DNA from: Epichloe hybrida
Taxonomy: Eukaryota > Ascomycota > Sordariomycetes > Hypocreales > Clavicipitaceae
Reading direction: 5' to 3'
Assembly: GCA_019022495.1 (NCBI GenBank)
Contig: JAFEKR010000042.1
Span: 310,001-374,000, forward strand
Length of the DNA: 64,000 nucleotides
A model generated the notes under the pieces. The model was not told the origin of the DNA. It did no database searches and saw only the letters and a list, made by a program, of their open reading frames with translations. This document shows positions 1-11,593 of the stretch, one piece after another. The translations under genes were made by a program, and so were the position numbers. The stretch's first letter is position 1, and each line of letters opens with the position of its first letter.

Positions 1-71
1 CAGTGCAGCAGACCCGCCGTCTGCGTCCAGCACCAATCGACGAGTGATTCCCTACTGTTTCAACTACAGCC

Positions 72-1326
72 ATGGAGTCATTCGTCATTCGAACGCCGTG
101 CTCGAGCGCCAACATCGGCCCCGGCTTCGATGTCATTGGCCTCGCTCTCACCATCTATCTCGAGCTGCATGTCACCATTGACCGCTCCAAGTCTTCCTCT
201 GACCAACCACTGAACTGCATCATCACTTACGAGGGCCAGGGCGAGGGTACTGACGACATCAGCCTCGATCCTCAGAGCAATCTGATCACAAGGGTTGCGC
301 TCTATGTGCTGAGATGCCATGACCAGCGCGCATTCCCTGTGGAGACTCGCGTCCATATAAAGAACCCGATTCCTCTGGGAAGAGGCTTGGGTAGCTCGGG
401 CGCTGCTGTGGTGGCTGGAGTGATGCTGGGCAAGGAAGTTGGTGGGTTGAAGGACTTGGACCTGGACCGACTATTCGACTATTGTCTCATGATTGGTGAG
501 TTTCGGCCCTCCATTGGTTTTACCACAATGCCCTAGCAGGTAGGAAGGAACATCTAGGACAAGTCGCTGATTGTTCGCAGAGAGACATCCTGACAATGTC
601 GGCGCGGCCCTTTTCGGTGGTTTCGTCGGAACGTACCTCATGCCCTTGAATCCCGAAGACGCGGCCAGAATAGAGATTCCCCTTTCAGAAGTCCTCCTAT
701 CGCCCGCTGGCGGTGTTGACACCGGCAAGAAGCCTCCTTCGCCACCATTCGGTATTGGACACCACATTAAATTCCCTTGGGCCAAGGACATCAAAGCCGT
801 CGCCATCATTCCCGACTTCATCGTCCCCACGGCCTCGGCTCGTGCTGTGCTTCCGGAGAAGTACCCTCGTCCGGACGTGGTATGTATCTCAAACTCAACG
901 AGAGAGGGGGGGGTCGTGGAATTCTTGGGCAAGCCATGGGCCTTTAAATAGCTCTGCTAATTTGTGATTTTTCAGACATTCAATCTCCAGCGAATCGCTC
1001 TGCTTCCCGTTGCCCTCGGTCAATCGCCACCGGACCCTGAGCTCATTCACCTCGCCATGCAGGATAAGATCCATCAACCATACCGTCAGACTTTGATTCC
1101 AGGTCTCACAGAAGTGGTCGAGTCCATGTCTCCCAAGATGCAGCCCGGTTTCCTGGGAATGTGCCTGTCGGGAGCAGGGCCGACAATCCTAGCTCTTGCG
1201 ACGAGCAACTTTGAGGAAATCTCGAATCAGATCATTGCCACACTGCGAAAACACAACGAGAACAAGGACCTGGCATGCCAATGGCTGGTTCTGGAGCCCG
1301 CGGAGGGCACGCATGTAGTTCGATAG
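72..1326 (+). CDS. THR1: Homoserine kinase
   Basis: Phosphorylates L-homoserine to O-phosphohomoserine with ATP, the step before threonine synthase in cytosolic threonine synthesis. The model has three exons, 72-495, 581-879 and 976-1326, and the phases join exactly to give 357 residues, the length of yeast Thr1. The protein opens with the GHMP-kinase pattern (PCSSANIGPGFD, residues 9-20). The ATP-binding loop PLGRGLGSSGAA is at about 101-112. The C-terminal GHMP motif GMCLSGAGPTILA lies in exon 3. The intron 1 junction restores the expected ERHPDN stretch. The start is the first ATG, in the context GCCATGG. Both introns are short (85 and 96 bases) with GT and CAG ends. No other threonine-pathway gene is adjacent. 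I am confident of the family and of the splice sites. Confidence 0.95.
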
Positions 1327-1762
1327 TTGACGTGGCTTGGGGAGGGGGTGGTGTGAAAAGGCAAGGGGTCAACCAATTTAGAGGGCTTTTCCCGGTATCC
1401 TCAATCACGAACAAAAAAGATGAAAATAGTCAGGGTGTTAAGATTCTCAAATTATGCTCCCGCGTGCTGAGAATCTTTCCCCGTAACGGCTGTCTTCTGC
1501 TACTTTGCAATGCGTCTGCCTCTTACATGTGCACAAGGTGCTCCACCCCTGAATACGGCGGAGCATTGATTATCCATCCCGTGCGACGACAGCAGGCCGA
1601 GGATGCCCCACTTGCCAAGATCCCCTGACTACCTCGGCATTCTGAACAGCTTTCGAACCCGTCGCCCCGTTAAAACACCAATCCCTCCGTCACACCAGAC
1701 GACTTTCCGCGCGCGTGGCAAGCAACAGCACAAACTCGGCGATATTGGATTAGAATCACGTC
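1327..1762. other. Intergenic spacer, THR1 to thioesterase-like gene
   Basis: This stretch of 436 bases should hold the 3' end of THR1 and the promoter and leader of the next gene, which runs in the same direction. The open frames in it have no family features. No RNA gene or repeat was seen. Confidence 0.5.
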
Positions 1763-2917
1763 ATGGCATCGGCCTCGAGTAAAGTCGGTGGCCTCGCCGT
1801 CGCGATCCGCGTCATCGTCCCCGTTGCTCTGGGATCCGCCGGCTATGCCGCATACAAGGTCAATTGGCCCAGGGCGATACACGCCTTCGCGACAGGACCG
1901 GGGCACACGTCGCGGATCTTGCTGTTGCTCTTCATGGTCATGAACTTGAAGAACGTGCCGTTTGCGTGGACTGTGAGTCTATTCCGTCCCCCCCTTTGTG
2001 TCTGTGTGTGTGAACAACCCGGCGGCGGCAGCGGCGCAAGGTCAACTTGACATTTCTCTCTTTAACTAAAAGAAAAAAAATTAATTTAGTACCGAGTCTT
2101 CTACGCCATCGTGTACCACAATATACTCCGAAAATCACCAGACCTCACGCCCCGCGCGCTCTTCAAGCCCATGATTTCCGAGACGCGCGCGCCGCTCCTC
2201 GAGATCGACTACAACCTCCACAAGTCCAACTCGACCTACTTCACCGACCTGGACATTGCGCGAACCCACCTCGTGTCGTATCTCACTCGCCCGGCGATGC
2301 GCAACCTCACACGCAATGCCAAGACGGGCCTCGTGCTCGACCCCGGGACCAACAAGCCGGCCAAGGGACCCATGGGCATCATGCTCGGCTCCGTGGCGTG
2401 CACCTTCAAGCGCGAGATCCGCGCCTACCGCGCCTACGAGCTCTGGAGCAAAGTGCTCGCCTGGGACCGCAAGTGGCTCTACATGGTGACGCACTTTGTG
2501 CCCAAGGGCACCGCCAAGCCGGCAGAGTGGCTGGACCCGCGGTTCGGCAGGGTGCGCACGAGAAGCGGGAAAGACGCCTCGGGGGGGTGGGAGAGCAAGA
2601 TGCACGCCACCGCCGTGAGCAAGTACGTCTTCAAGCTGGGGCGGCTCACCGTCCACCCCGCCATTGTGCTGCAGAACTCGGGCTTGCTGCCCGAGCGACC
2701 GGGCGGCTGGACGGGCGGCGAGAACCAAGTCGGCGATGAGGCGGTCGATCTGGGCGACGTCGACTTGTCCGCAGACGGGCCGTGGGATTGGAAGCGCGTC
2801 GAGGCCCAGAGGAGAAAAGGCATGCAATTTGCCGAGCATTTCCAGGCCTTGGACGAGACGTCGGGCTTGTTTGACGGGGGCACGCACGGAGCTTTGGCAA
2901 AGGTCGGACCGTGTTAA
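1763..2917 (+). CDS. THEM6-like thioesterase-fold membrane protein
   Basis: Two exons, 1763-1972 and 2090-2917, encode 345 residues. Exon 1 supplies a hydrophobic N-terminal segment (VAIRVIVPVALGSAGYAAY and a second stretch rich in L, M and F), consistent with a membrane anchor. Exon 2 resembles the hot-dog fold 4HBT_2 family that includes human THEM6; fungal members are often labelled capsule polysaccharide biosynthesis protein. Visible family features are a LLEIDYNLHKSNSTYFTDLD block near the start of the fold and GSVACTFKREIRAYRAYELW further on. The intron has a GTGAGT donor and a TTTAG acceptor and keeps phase 0, joining FAWT to YRVFYAIVYHN. The substrate is unknown and thioesterase activity is not shown for the fungal proteins. 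The exon is GC-rich, so long antisense open frames overlap it; I treat these as shadows. Confidence 0.75.
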
Positions 2918-3059
2918 AAAGTCTGGGCTTCATGCCATCCTGTTCAAGTTGGACTGAATCGGATTGAGCGCATGCCATGGTTCGGCTCCGAGGCCGTCCG
3001 ACGGTTTGTTTGTTCCCCTGTTTACAACACATCATCATCAAGACAGATCAAGACTAGAG

Positions 3060-3830
3060 TTATAAAGTATCTCCAACGATGGACGTCGGCTCCCTTCCCA
3101 ATCGCTCTATCCATCGTGACGTGGCGTCTGTTTCTACCGAGTATCCCCTGTCGTAGATATGCAGCCGCCACAACCGCCCCGTCCTAATCACAGCCTTCCT
3201 GGCGGCTGACGTCGGCGTTGACGAAGCACTCTTCGCAGCTGTGGCATCAGGTAATGCCGTGCACAATTCAAACATGACCTTGCCAGTACCTACATGTCGA
3301 ACAACACTCGAACCTCTATTCTCAGTTCGGATGCCATATTCGTCCCATGTTAAGACCGTCAGGTTCTGCAGAGTAAAACCCGCCTCCACCGGACACGGCG
3401 ACGGGCTCGATGTTGTGGCAGTGGCACAGCAGGTCGTCGATTGGGCCAGACACGACAGGGAGCAACTCGGGGAGGAATTTCTGCAGGTCTCTCTGGCGAA
3501 ATGGCAGTGGTTGTGGCGGCGAGGAAGATGGACATGGACATGGACATGGACATGGTTCATGGGTTGTTTTGTGCATTTTGTTGTGGGATTTCCTGCAGAA
3601 GTCAATGCCCCGGAGCACCACCCACCCGACGAACCCTTTTTTTTTTTTTTTTTCGTGATAAGAATGGGGCTCATGTGATCGTCCCTAGCTCCATGTAAAA
3701 CGGCGCACTGGTCCACAAACTACCGCTTCTCAACGTGCCAGCCGCCCAAATCGTCTCGACCGTCTGCGCCTCCATCTCGGCCTTGCTGACGACGAAATTG
3801 AACGTGCAACGTGGCCGGTTGTTTATACAA
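3060..3830 (-). pseudogene. Possible decayed minus-strand coding block
   Basis: I do not recognise this family. Reading the minus strand, a block at about 3676-3815 translates smoothly (begins CTFNFVVSKAEMEAQ, ends PFYMELGTIT, then TGA). A further open frame follows at 3060-3716 with a plausible stretch around LTVLTWDEYGIRTENRG. Between them lie a run of 17 T (3637-3653) and a repeat of four ATGGAC units (3528-3555), and the frame changes. No start codon with good context and no clean splice pair link the pieces. It could be a broken gene, a poorly expressed multi-exon gene, or chance open frames in GC-rich DNA. Confidence 0.22.
3528..3555. repeat. ATGGAC hexanucleotide microsatellite
   Basis: Four head-to-tail copies of ATGGAC plus a partial copy. 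A run of 17 T follows at 3637-3653. Both lie inside the doubtful minus-strand block and may have grown by slippage. Confidence 0.85.
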
Positions 3831-4034
3831 TTTGGCTATTTCGTCTTGCATCCGTGAGCATGCACAGTGCGAGCGGGGACATCACGACCATCGGTGCATC
3901 ATTCGGGAACGGGCTCGATCGCGTGGCTCGACGGGATGCAATCCAGAGCATGGTCAGCGTCCCTGGACAAAAAAAAAGATTTTTCATGCCTAAGATACCA
4001 TTACTTCTCATGTACATCAACAAGTCGTCACAGC

Positions 4035-6464
4035 TCACTTGACGGCCATCTGCACGTGCCGAGCCTTCCACCGCTCACCATGGCGGATAGGCGTCTTGTC
4101 CACCGAGTCGGATAGTCTCGCAGGGAGGGGGCGATTGTGGACGGGAGCGGCAGCGGCAGCGGCAGCGGCACTTCTGCGGCCAGGCTTGGACCCGGCAATG
4201 CCACCCGCGGCACACTTGGCGCCGTTAAAGGCCGAGTTGGCGGCCGCCTTCCACACCTCCGTCACATCAGAGATCATGGGAGCAGTCCAGTACAGCCGGC
4301 AGTCGGCGGCCTCATAGACAAACTGCGCAGGGACTCCATCCTTGACGTTGTCTTGGAGTATAGCGTCACGGACGTTGACGACCGAAGCAACAGATCGCTC
4401 CATGGGCAAGGTGGTGTATCGTGCGAACTCGGCCTTGATCTTGGCGTCGTTGGTCCGTGTGCCGGCGTCGCGGAGGTACATGTACACGTTTTGGAAGCTC
4501 AAAACTTGAGAGCCCTTGACACCCCCAGCAGCCTGGATGGGGCCCTCCTTGGGACGGCCGCCCATGGACACTGACTTGACGCCACCCAGGAGACGAAGTA
4601 AATCTGATGTCGTGGCGCATATGGATGAACAGGCGCCATCGTGCAGCATGATGATATCCTCGGGCTTGAAGTACTGGTCGAGGTTGGTGCGAGGGCCATA
4701 TCCGGAAATATGGATGCCAACGCCGAAAGTCTTGTTGATGGTCGTCAGGGGGTCGTGGACGTTCCATCGCATCAAGGCCGTGTATTCGGTGTTCTTGTAA
4801 ATGCGGGGAGCGAACTTGTCCTCAAACGTGGCGAAGTTCTCGTCGGTGAGATTCAGGTCATAGCGGTAATTCCCCACCGACATGTATGCCTCAAGCAGAT
4901 CACGATCCGTTTCGGTGGCGGGATTGACATTCTTGACAGCGTCAGAGACGACGCGTGCCACACTGGCAAAGCTCTTGCTCTGCTTCCAGCGCGAGTTTCC
5001 GTCCTGCGCCGTCTTGGGGAACAGTTGCCGGAAGAAGTCGTAGCCAAGCAGGATGAAGCCGCCGGGGTTGTTCTGGAAGTCGATGACAAGCTTCTTCTTG
5101 CCGGCAGCGCTGGCCTCGCGCAAAAAGTCGCTGGTCACGGCCTGAAACTCGGCAAGGCTTTTTGGGTAGAATGACTTTATTGCAATGACAGCGACATGAT
5201 TGAGACCCTCGCCGCTCAGATAGTAGCCAGTTAAAGCACCGTCCTGGGTGGCAATGACAGGCTCGGGATAGCCCATGAGAGATGAGCGGGCGGGAGCGGG
5301 CGGGGGGGCGGCGGTGATGGCGGCGGTGCTGGCGTTCATGGGGACCGGCGTGCAGAACTTCTTGTACATGGTAGGTCCATCTACAACACCGGTCATGTTG
5401 CCAAACACCTCGGCCAAGTTCTCCAGTTCCACAGTGGTGCCATTGGCAAAGGTCAGGGAGGTGGTCGGGCCATGGTAGAACAGAGAACTTCGGCCGCCAG
5501 CAATAAAGCCCCCATGCTCATTGTTGGCAGCAGTTGACTTGGACCAGAACATGGCGTTGTAAGAGGCATCCACATCACGAAGATCATTGGCAGAGTTGGC
5601 GATACCCTCGACATACTTGGCAGCGTCGATACCGTTGATCCTGGTGATGGCCTGCGCGGTCTTGGGGTTGGCAACAACATGCTCTGTTTTCCATCATCCC
5701 GTCATTAGCATCTCTGTGTATTTGGCGAAGTGAGGTGCATGATGCATGGGGCATGATGCATGATGCCAAGAATCTTGTGTGTCTTTGGGCAAAAACGAAA
5801 CTCACCTTGCAGCTTGATGACTGGCAAAGATGTACCGTCCTCACTGATGGAAACAATGGGCAACGGCTGACGCTTCCAGTTGAAGACTCTGCTCAGCAAG
5901 TCGAGGAACACGACAAAGTGACCGTCATTGGCAGGCGCCCAAACCTGCTTGTACAAGTCGATCTGGAAGTCGTACTCGCCCGCGTATTTGCCAGACTGCA
6001 GATTTGACTTGACCTTGGCGAGGTTGTCGAAGATGTCGAATCCGGGATAGAAATAGTCCTTGGGAGGATCCTTCTTGTATGCGGCGTCACTCTGCCACTC
6101 GAGATATGGCTCAATGGCATCGATCAACTGGATTGCCTCGTCTCTGCCTAGGGTAACGGTTTTGAGACACTCGAGAGCGAGAGCGGCAGCCACAGTGGGG
6201 GGGGCTGTTGCATGGCGAAGACCATGAAGGAAATTAGCCAACTTTGTTACAAGATTAGAGCGAGCGAAAAACAATCGAGTACAGCTCACTCTCACCTGCC
6301 GTCGTCGTCTTCTTCTTCTGCTCCGCCCATGACGCGCTGATCCGGGCACATGGGTGAGCAGTGGCACTCCCCGGACGTCGGGGCGGGTCGGGGGCGGCAG
6401 AGGCCGTCTCGGCAGCGCAGGCGAGCAAGAAAGCCGCCATGGCCACGATGGTGTTGGTCTTCAT
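4035..6464 (-). CDS. Secreted S41-family serine peptidase
   Basis: Three exons on the minus strand, 6464-6296, 6204-5806 and 5683-4035, encode 738 residues; the exon lengths sum to an exact reading frame. A signal peptide is visible (MKTNTIVAMAAFLLACAAE, cleavage near ASA). The fungal S41/CPAF-like hallmarks are in exon 3: DFQNNPGGF at about 391-399, and HDGACSSICATTSDLL at about 537-552, whose CSS contains the likely nucleophilic serine. The family includes the UstP-type peptidases of ustiloxin clusters, but no such cluster is present here. The C-terminus carries an eight-alanine tract from a GCAGCG-type repeat (about 4142-4170) and a basic tail. The start was chosen because it gives a signal peptide directly; upstream in-frame residues do not. 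The substrate is unknown. Confidence 0.85.
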
Positions 6465-7822
6465 CTTGAGGTGGAGATTGATCGTCTCTGGCCCATGACC
6501 CATGAAGATCAAGGCCGAAGAGGGCGATGGGAGGACAACAGCTTCCGTACTTATGGAAATCGTCATCCAAGCCCACTCATCTCCTTGGGGCCGCCGGCAA
6601 GGCCTCGAACTAGGCCTCGTACCCGGGTAAGTAGAATTTCAAAATCATAGGAGATCTTCCGGGGTCGAGCTTCGTCCCATGGTGTCCGTTCGAAATTTAC
6701 GTCCCCGTGCGTTCGTTCACCATTGTCAGAGGGTCCAGGGGGCAGCGCTGCGGCCGCTTTTCAATTAGGCCGCTCCAAGGGAATCTGGTGCATGCGCCAG
6801 AGCCTATTCATGTATGAAACAATTCAAGGGGTGCATTGTAGGCTGAAGTGCGCAGTCTCTGGCCTGATCCATGTCATGTATCGAGTACCGAATTCTTCCG
6901 CTTGTCCATGTTTTCGTTGAAGTTACGTCTTGGTGTCACAGTTACTGGCGGGCTGGGCAGCTGTCAACGTCTGGTGTGCCACGATAGGGGGTGATAGCCA
7001 GCTGTCACCTTATCTTGCACCTGTTTTGCCCGGTAAATCATTTCATCTCTCCAAGTACGGGATGCAAAGAGAATAGTTTCGAGGAATTTGCTGGGGGTTT
7101 TGTTTTCTTGCTGCCTGCCAGTTCAGTTTGCGATGACCTCTTCAAGTATACTTTGTCATGTCAAACACCGGCTAATTTCAGAGCAGCGCTCCTACCTACT
7201 CAGACCTACGTGATACGGAGTACCGTGGAGCCATGACCACGAAAAATCTGCCATTCAGCTCTCAATGGACGACAAAACAGCCGCTCAGGCTCCCATCCCA
7301 AAAAAGAAGCCTGAACCGTTGTCGAGAATATCCCATATCATCTGCATGTCCTTCCCGTCGCCCACAGGAAACAACACCCAGTAACCCTGATCGAAACAGA
7401 GGGACGCGGAGAAGATTCATTTATGCACAAGTCTCTTGAAAGAATGCCGAACGCATGCACAAGCTCTCTTCAGAGGACATATGCTACACAACAGCCAAAC
7501 ATCGCCAGACAATTCAACAACTGGGAGCGTCATACAACCGTATTTTCCTTCCAACTGAACAATACATGACAAGATCAGCCGCATTCCAGCACTGTGGCGG
7601 GCTGGCCTTCTTCTGGACTCGGACGACAACACAATGCCCTCAGAATCTTCAGTGTGTGCACCCGATGCAACGACGTGTATTCTGCGCGAATTTTTGCTCA
7701 TGCTGTTAGTAAAGCATGGCCATTTCATCATCTTACAGTCGCGTGGCGCTGGAGAGTCTTTCATTGAGTATGCGTAGTGAGTGGTCCGATATGCGAAGTA
7801 TCATTTTGAAGTCGTTTAAAAT

Positions 7823-7852
7823 AAAAGAAAAGAAAAGAAAAGAAAAGAAAAG
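7823..7852 (+). repeat. AAAAG pentanucleotide microsatellite
   Basis: Six perfect copies of AAAAG in tandem, followed by GAGC. It is intergenic and probably arose by slippage. Confidence 0.9.
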
Positions 7853-9132
7853 GAGCTAGGCAGCTAACATGCCCTGCCCTAAGACAGGGCAGACGTCTTA
7901 TCCAGCTCTCACGCCAGCGAGGCATGTCTCTCTTGTTCACGGAGTGAACACACACGGCAGATTTTCACTCGATCGATCCTTCGTCTGTCATCGATGCAAC
8001 GTGGCTCTTCACCCACGTAAGCCGAGTTCTGCATCAAACCTGAAGAAGGTCATGAAGGGTGGGAATATTCCACCTGGGTATGTCTTTGCCTGCTTTACTG
8101 CGAAGCCTCCCTTTGAAAAATTAGCCTTGAGATTCTTGACCCTAATTTAACCCAAAGGATTTGGGTTGTTTAACCGATCAAGTCGTGGCGGACATTGGCT
8201 GATGTGTACAAGTCCGCAAGTCACTGTCAACGAACACGAACTCAAGCACATTAGCCACGACATCCTGTTGGGCCATCACGTCCTTCTAATACACCACAGA
8301 TCAAACGTAGGCTCGCGGGTCGGTCCCCAAGTGCACATCTTAGATCACCGGGGGACGCCGAGATGTAGGCCAAGTTTGTCATATGTATATCTGACCAAAA
8401 ATTAGCCCTCAAAACACCCTCCAGAGCTTTTCATTTCATAGGGCGTCGTCACATGCAGTCTCGCCAATTGTACCATGACGCTAGGATCATCCCGGTCTGG
8501 TTCTTATTTATGATTTGCTCCAATCACGATAGAATGATAACCCACGCACATGGCATAAGACGATTGCCGGCGACTCGAAAAGCGACAGCTGTAAGAAATG
8601 CCACATGTACGGATCCGTACGGAGTACATAGATGAAGTCTTTGAGTTCAAAGTCCGTGGCGCCAAGTTTCGTGCGCGCGCCATGGCTCGAACGGATTTCA
8701 GTCAAGCGAAATTCGCCCCGCCACCGAATTTTTGAGGTTGCGTTTAATTATGATGTTGAAGGGAGTAGACAGAAGACTGTTTTGAAAATTGCCAGTCTAC
8801 CTTCAAGACGACCAGTGTCATGTCATTCAAGGTCAATAGCCGCGAGGCGAGTTGTGGCCACGGCGTCTCGGAGTATCACCTCGGAAGATACTCTTGATCA
8901 GGATTCCCTCGGGATGAACAAGGATCGAGCTCGGACGGCCTTGTTTGGAACTCTCTCATTTGGCCGAGGCATCATCGTACTCAGCAGCGAGTAAATCATC
9001 AAAACGGCAAGTGAGCCGAGAACTCGAACGATAGGAGGCCCAAACAGGTTAGTTCAGCGACCCTTCAATGCTACGCCATCATTTGCGCCGCGATGCCGAC
9101 GTGTTTTGACATAATTTAGACGTTTTGCCCGC

Positions 9133-9140
9133 TATAAATA
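9133..9140 (+). promoter_or_regulatory. TATA box upstream of the Zn2Cys6 gene
   Basis: TATAAATA, 217 bases upstream of the chosen ATG at 9357, in the correct orientation. The match to the TATA consensus is perfect. Its use is inferred, not shown. Confidence 0.45.
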
Positions 9141-9356
9141 CCAAACCCCCGTCGTCTGCTTGATGCATTATCCGGCGGCATCGTGAGGAACGGTTCATGT
9201 CACATACAGCTCCCCAACTTATGCTCATCGTCTTCCTCTCCATGCAATCTACCAACCGGCGTATCCTCTGACACCCGCAGCGACTGTTTTTCTCACCAAT
9301 TCTTACGTACGCCAACGGACAGAAACTTGCTCCGTACTTCGTCCATCTTCGTCACC

Positions 9357-11593
9357 ATGGCACCAAACGCCGTCTCTTCCAAGCAGGGATCGACGAAGCC
9401 GGCCAAACGGGGATCTGCCTGCCATTCCTGCGTGGAAGCCAGTTCGAAATGCACGCAATCATACAGCGGTATTGATGAACAAGGGCGGAAATGCGCCAGG
9501 TGTGAAAGACTACGCATGACGTGCCAGCCAGCTAGTCGACGACCGCGAAAAAGACGCCATGATACAATGTGAGCGGCGAATACCTCGTACAGAAACGCTG
9601 CCAGAAGCGGTGGTGGAGATAGCCAACTGACCATCTTTTGCACGCGCAGGCGTAATGTTGAGAGCAAAGTAGACGAACTAGTCAAGTGTCTGACGGCCTC
9701 CGGGGAACTACCTGTGTCGAACAGTTCCGCCGACATCGCGATTCCCCAACTACACCAACATGATGAAGACCAAATGAAGACTTATACGAGCGCCAGCACC
9801 GACTCGAATCATTCCAGTCCCCCATCTTCAACAGTCTCCAACGCGCACAACCGCGCGAATTCATCAGACTGTGTCTGCCAGCCCAGCAGAAGCGCCCCAT
9901 CGCCACCACCTCAGTCGGACGAAACGCTCCTCACCATTTTCCGAAATGAACTCCAGCCCGTGTATCCGTTCGTCGTCATCGGTCCCCACGAGACGGCAGC
10001 CACCTTGAACGTTTCGAAACCATTCCTGATGGCAGCGGTCCGAATGACATCCTCGCTCCGGACCCTGCAGTCCATGAGAGCACAAACGGCCTCCTTGATG
10101 GGACAACTCATCAAAACTCTGCTCCCCCAGTCCGTGAAGTCAATCGACGTCCTGCAGGGAATTCTCATCATGGCAGGCTGGCACCACCACCACCACTGCA
10201 TGATACACTCACGGCTCAGCGATCTCATTGCCGTGGCAGAGAATCTCATCAGCGAAATTGCGTTAAGCAGTCCCCCCACCGTACCTGATCGAGCCTGGGA
10301 ACAGAAGCGTGCCGCAATGGGAGTTTGGCTATTATCATCCGTGTAAGACAATACGTTGCCGGCCAGTCAGCTTGGCCTCTCTCTGCACCCTTGTCGTTAC
10401 TAATCTCTGTGTTGAAAACATAGCATGTCCACCATCCATCACAAGTCGCCGCCCATGACATTCACGCCGCACATGGAGCAATGGCTAGAGGAGCTACGCA
10501 TCGCCGGAGACGCACCAACAGACAGGACACTTGTTTTTCTCGTCAAGATTCAACGCTTGACAGGAAGAATTTGCGCCTTCAATCCCGCAAACCACTGGCT
10601 CGAGGACCCTACAGAGCTGCAGGAACTGCAATCCGAGCTCGATGGCATTCAGAATGAGCTACCCGATGACATGAAGTCAAATTGTACGCACCCACAACTC
10701 TGATACCAACTTGCCCCCCACCCCTCTCTCTTCCTCTCAAAGCACTTCGTCTAATCTTGCTCAACACAGGCATCATCCAGACATACCTCACAACAGCCCG
10801 GCTGCACCTATACCAGCCCCCTATCCTCGACGCCAGGCTCGCCGCGTCCCTATCCCAAGCCATATCGTGCTACTCGGTGCAGGGCCTCCTCGCCCTCAAC
10901 AAGCTCGATGCCTCGCGCGATGCCCTCGAGGCGTGGCTCAAAACATGGTTCGCCATTCCGATCGAGAGCCTAAATCGCCAGAATTGCCTCTTGGCCGCGC
11001 ATTTCATCCAGGCGCTCACCATGATTTGTAGATGGGCAGGACTGACATCCTCAGTGGGCATCGAGCACTGCATCGCGCCCCTGCTGTACAAGAAGGCCAT
11101 TGACGAGGACGACCTGCCGCGGGACATGGAGGCACGGCAATATAGCCCGCTCTACGGAGCGGATAGAACAGCGCAGGATGACGGCGGTGCCCCCGACAGA
11201 CTGACCCTTGGCCTCAGCGTTCCGAGCATACTATCTGCATTGTGCAGCCGGTTCGAGCGAGCCAGCCAGATGCATCGATTCGTCAGCTCCGGGAGCAGGG
11301 ACCACGACATCTGGGGGCTTGCCATCGCCAAGGTCCGCACTGCGCGTTTGAAGCTCCAGCAGCGAAAGGATGAGTCTGCGTCAGCACAGGCAGCTGCTCA
11401 CAAGGAGAGAAGCTGTCGATCCACGGCTCCGGCTACGTTGAGCAGTGGTCTGGAAGCACAGTATCCTTATGCACAAATGTATGCCCATCTGGAGACGGGG
11501 TCCATGTTCGGCGCAGACTGGCAGGCTGGTAGTTTGGTGGAAGGGGGCTCGTCCTTGGACGTATTCTACACGGATTCATTCGGGTCGTGCTAG
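9357..11593 (+). CDS. Zn2Cys6 fungal transcription factor
   Basis: Four exons, 9357-9568, 9650-10342, 10424-10683 and 10770-11593, join in phase to 662 residues. The N-terminal zinc cluster has cysteines at 22, 25, 32, 46, 49 and 56, a C-2-C-6-C-13-C-2-C-6-C spacing. A basic stretch RRPRKRR follows at about 61-67. The remainder is the helical regulatory region typical of fungal-specific factors, including GWHHHHHCMIHSRLSDLIAVAE. Oddities: the first half of the cluster (ACHSCVEASSKC) lacks the usual arginine and lysine residues between cysteines 2 and 3, and the middle loop is long. The start in CACCATGG context gives the cluster near the N-terminus; an in-frame upstream extension of 58 codons looks like leader. 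The neighbours suggest no target. The family is clear, the regulon unknown. Confidence 0.88.

Larger units (their letters stand above)
6465..9356. other. Long intergenic region without a recognised gene
   Basis: About 2.9 kb between the divergent peptidase and transcription-factor genes. Many short frames occur on both strands, but none shows a family motif, a signal peptide or linked splice sites. It contains an AAAAG microsatellite (7823-7852), two copies of the TACGGAGTA motif (7214, 8618), and the promoter of the transcription factor at its right end. Confidence 0.55.

Noticed and set aside
2135..2887. Long minus-strand open frame opposite the thioesterase-like gene (250 codons)
   Set aside because: It is antisense to a well-supported exon in GC-rich DNA, has no family motif, and arises from codon bias on the plus strand.
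1641..8700. GGTTCGA-like strings that could be tRNA B boxes
   Set aside because: None has a matching A box, acceptor stem or cloverleaf. No tRNA or 5S rRNA gene could be supported anywhere in the window.
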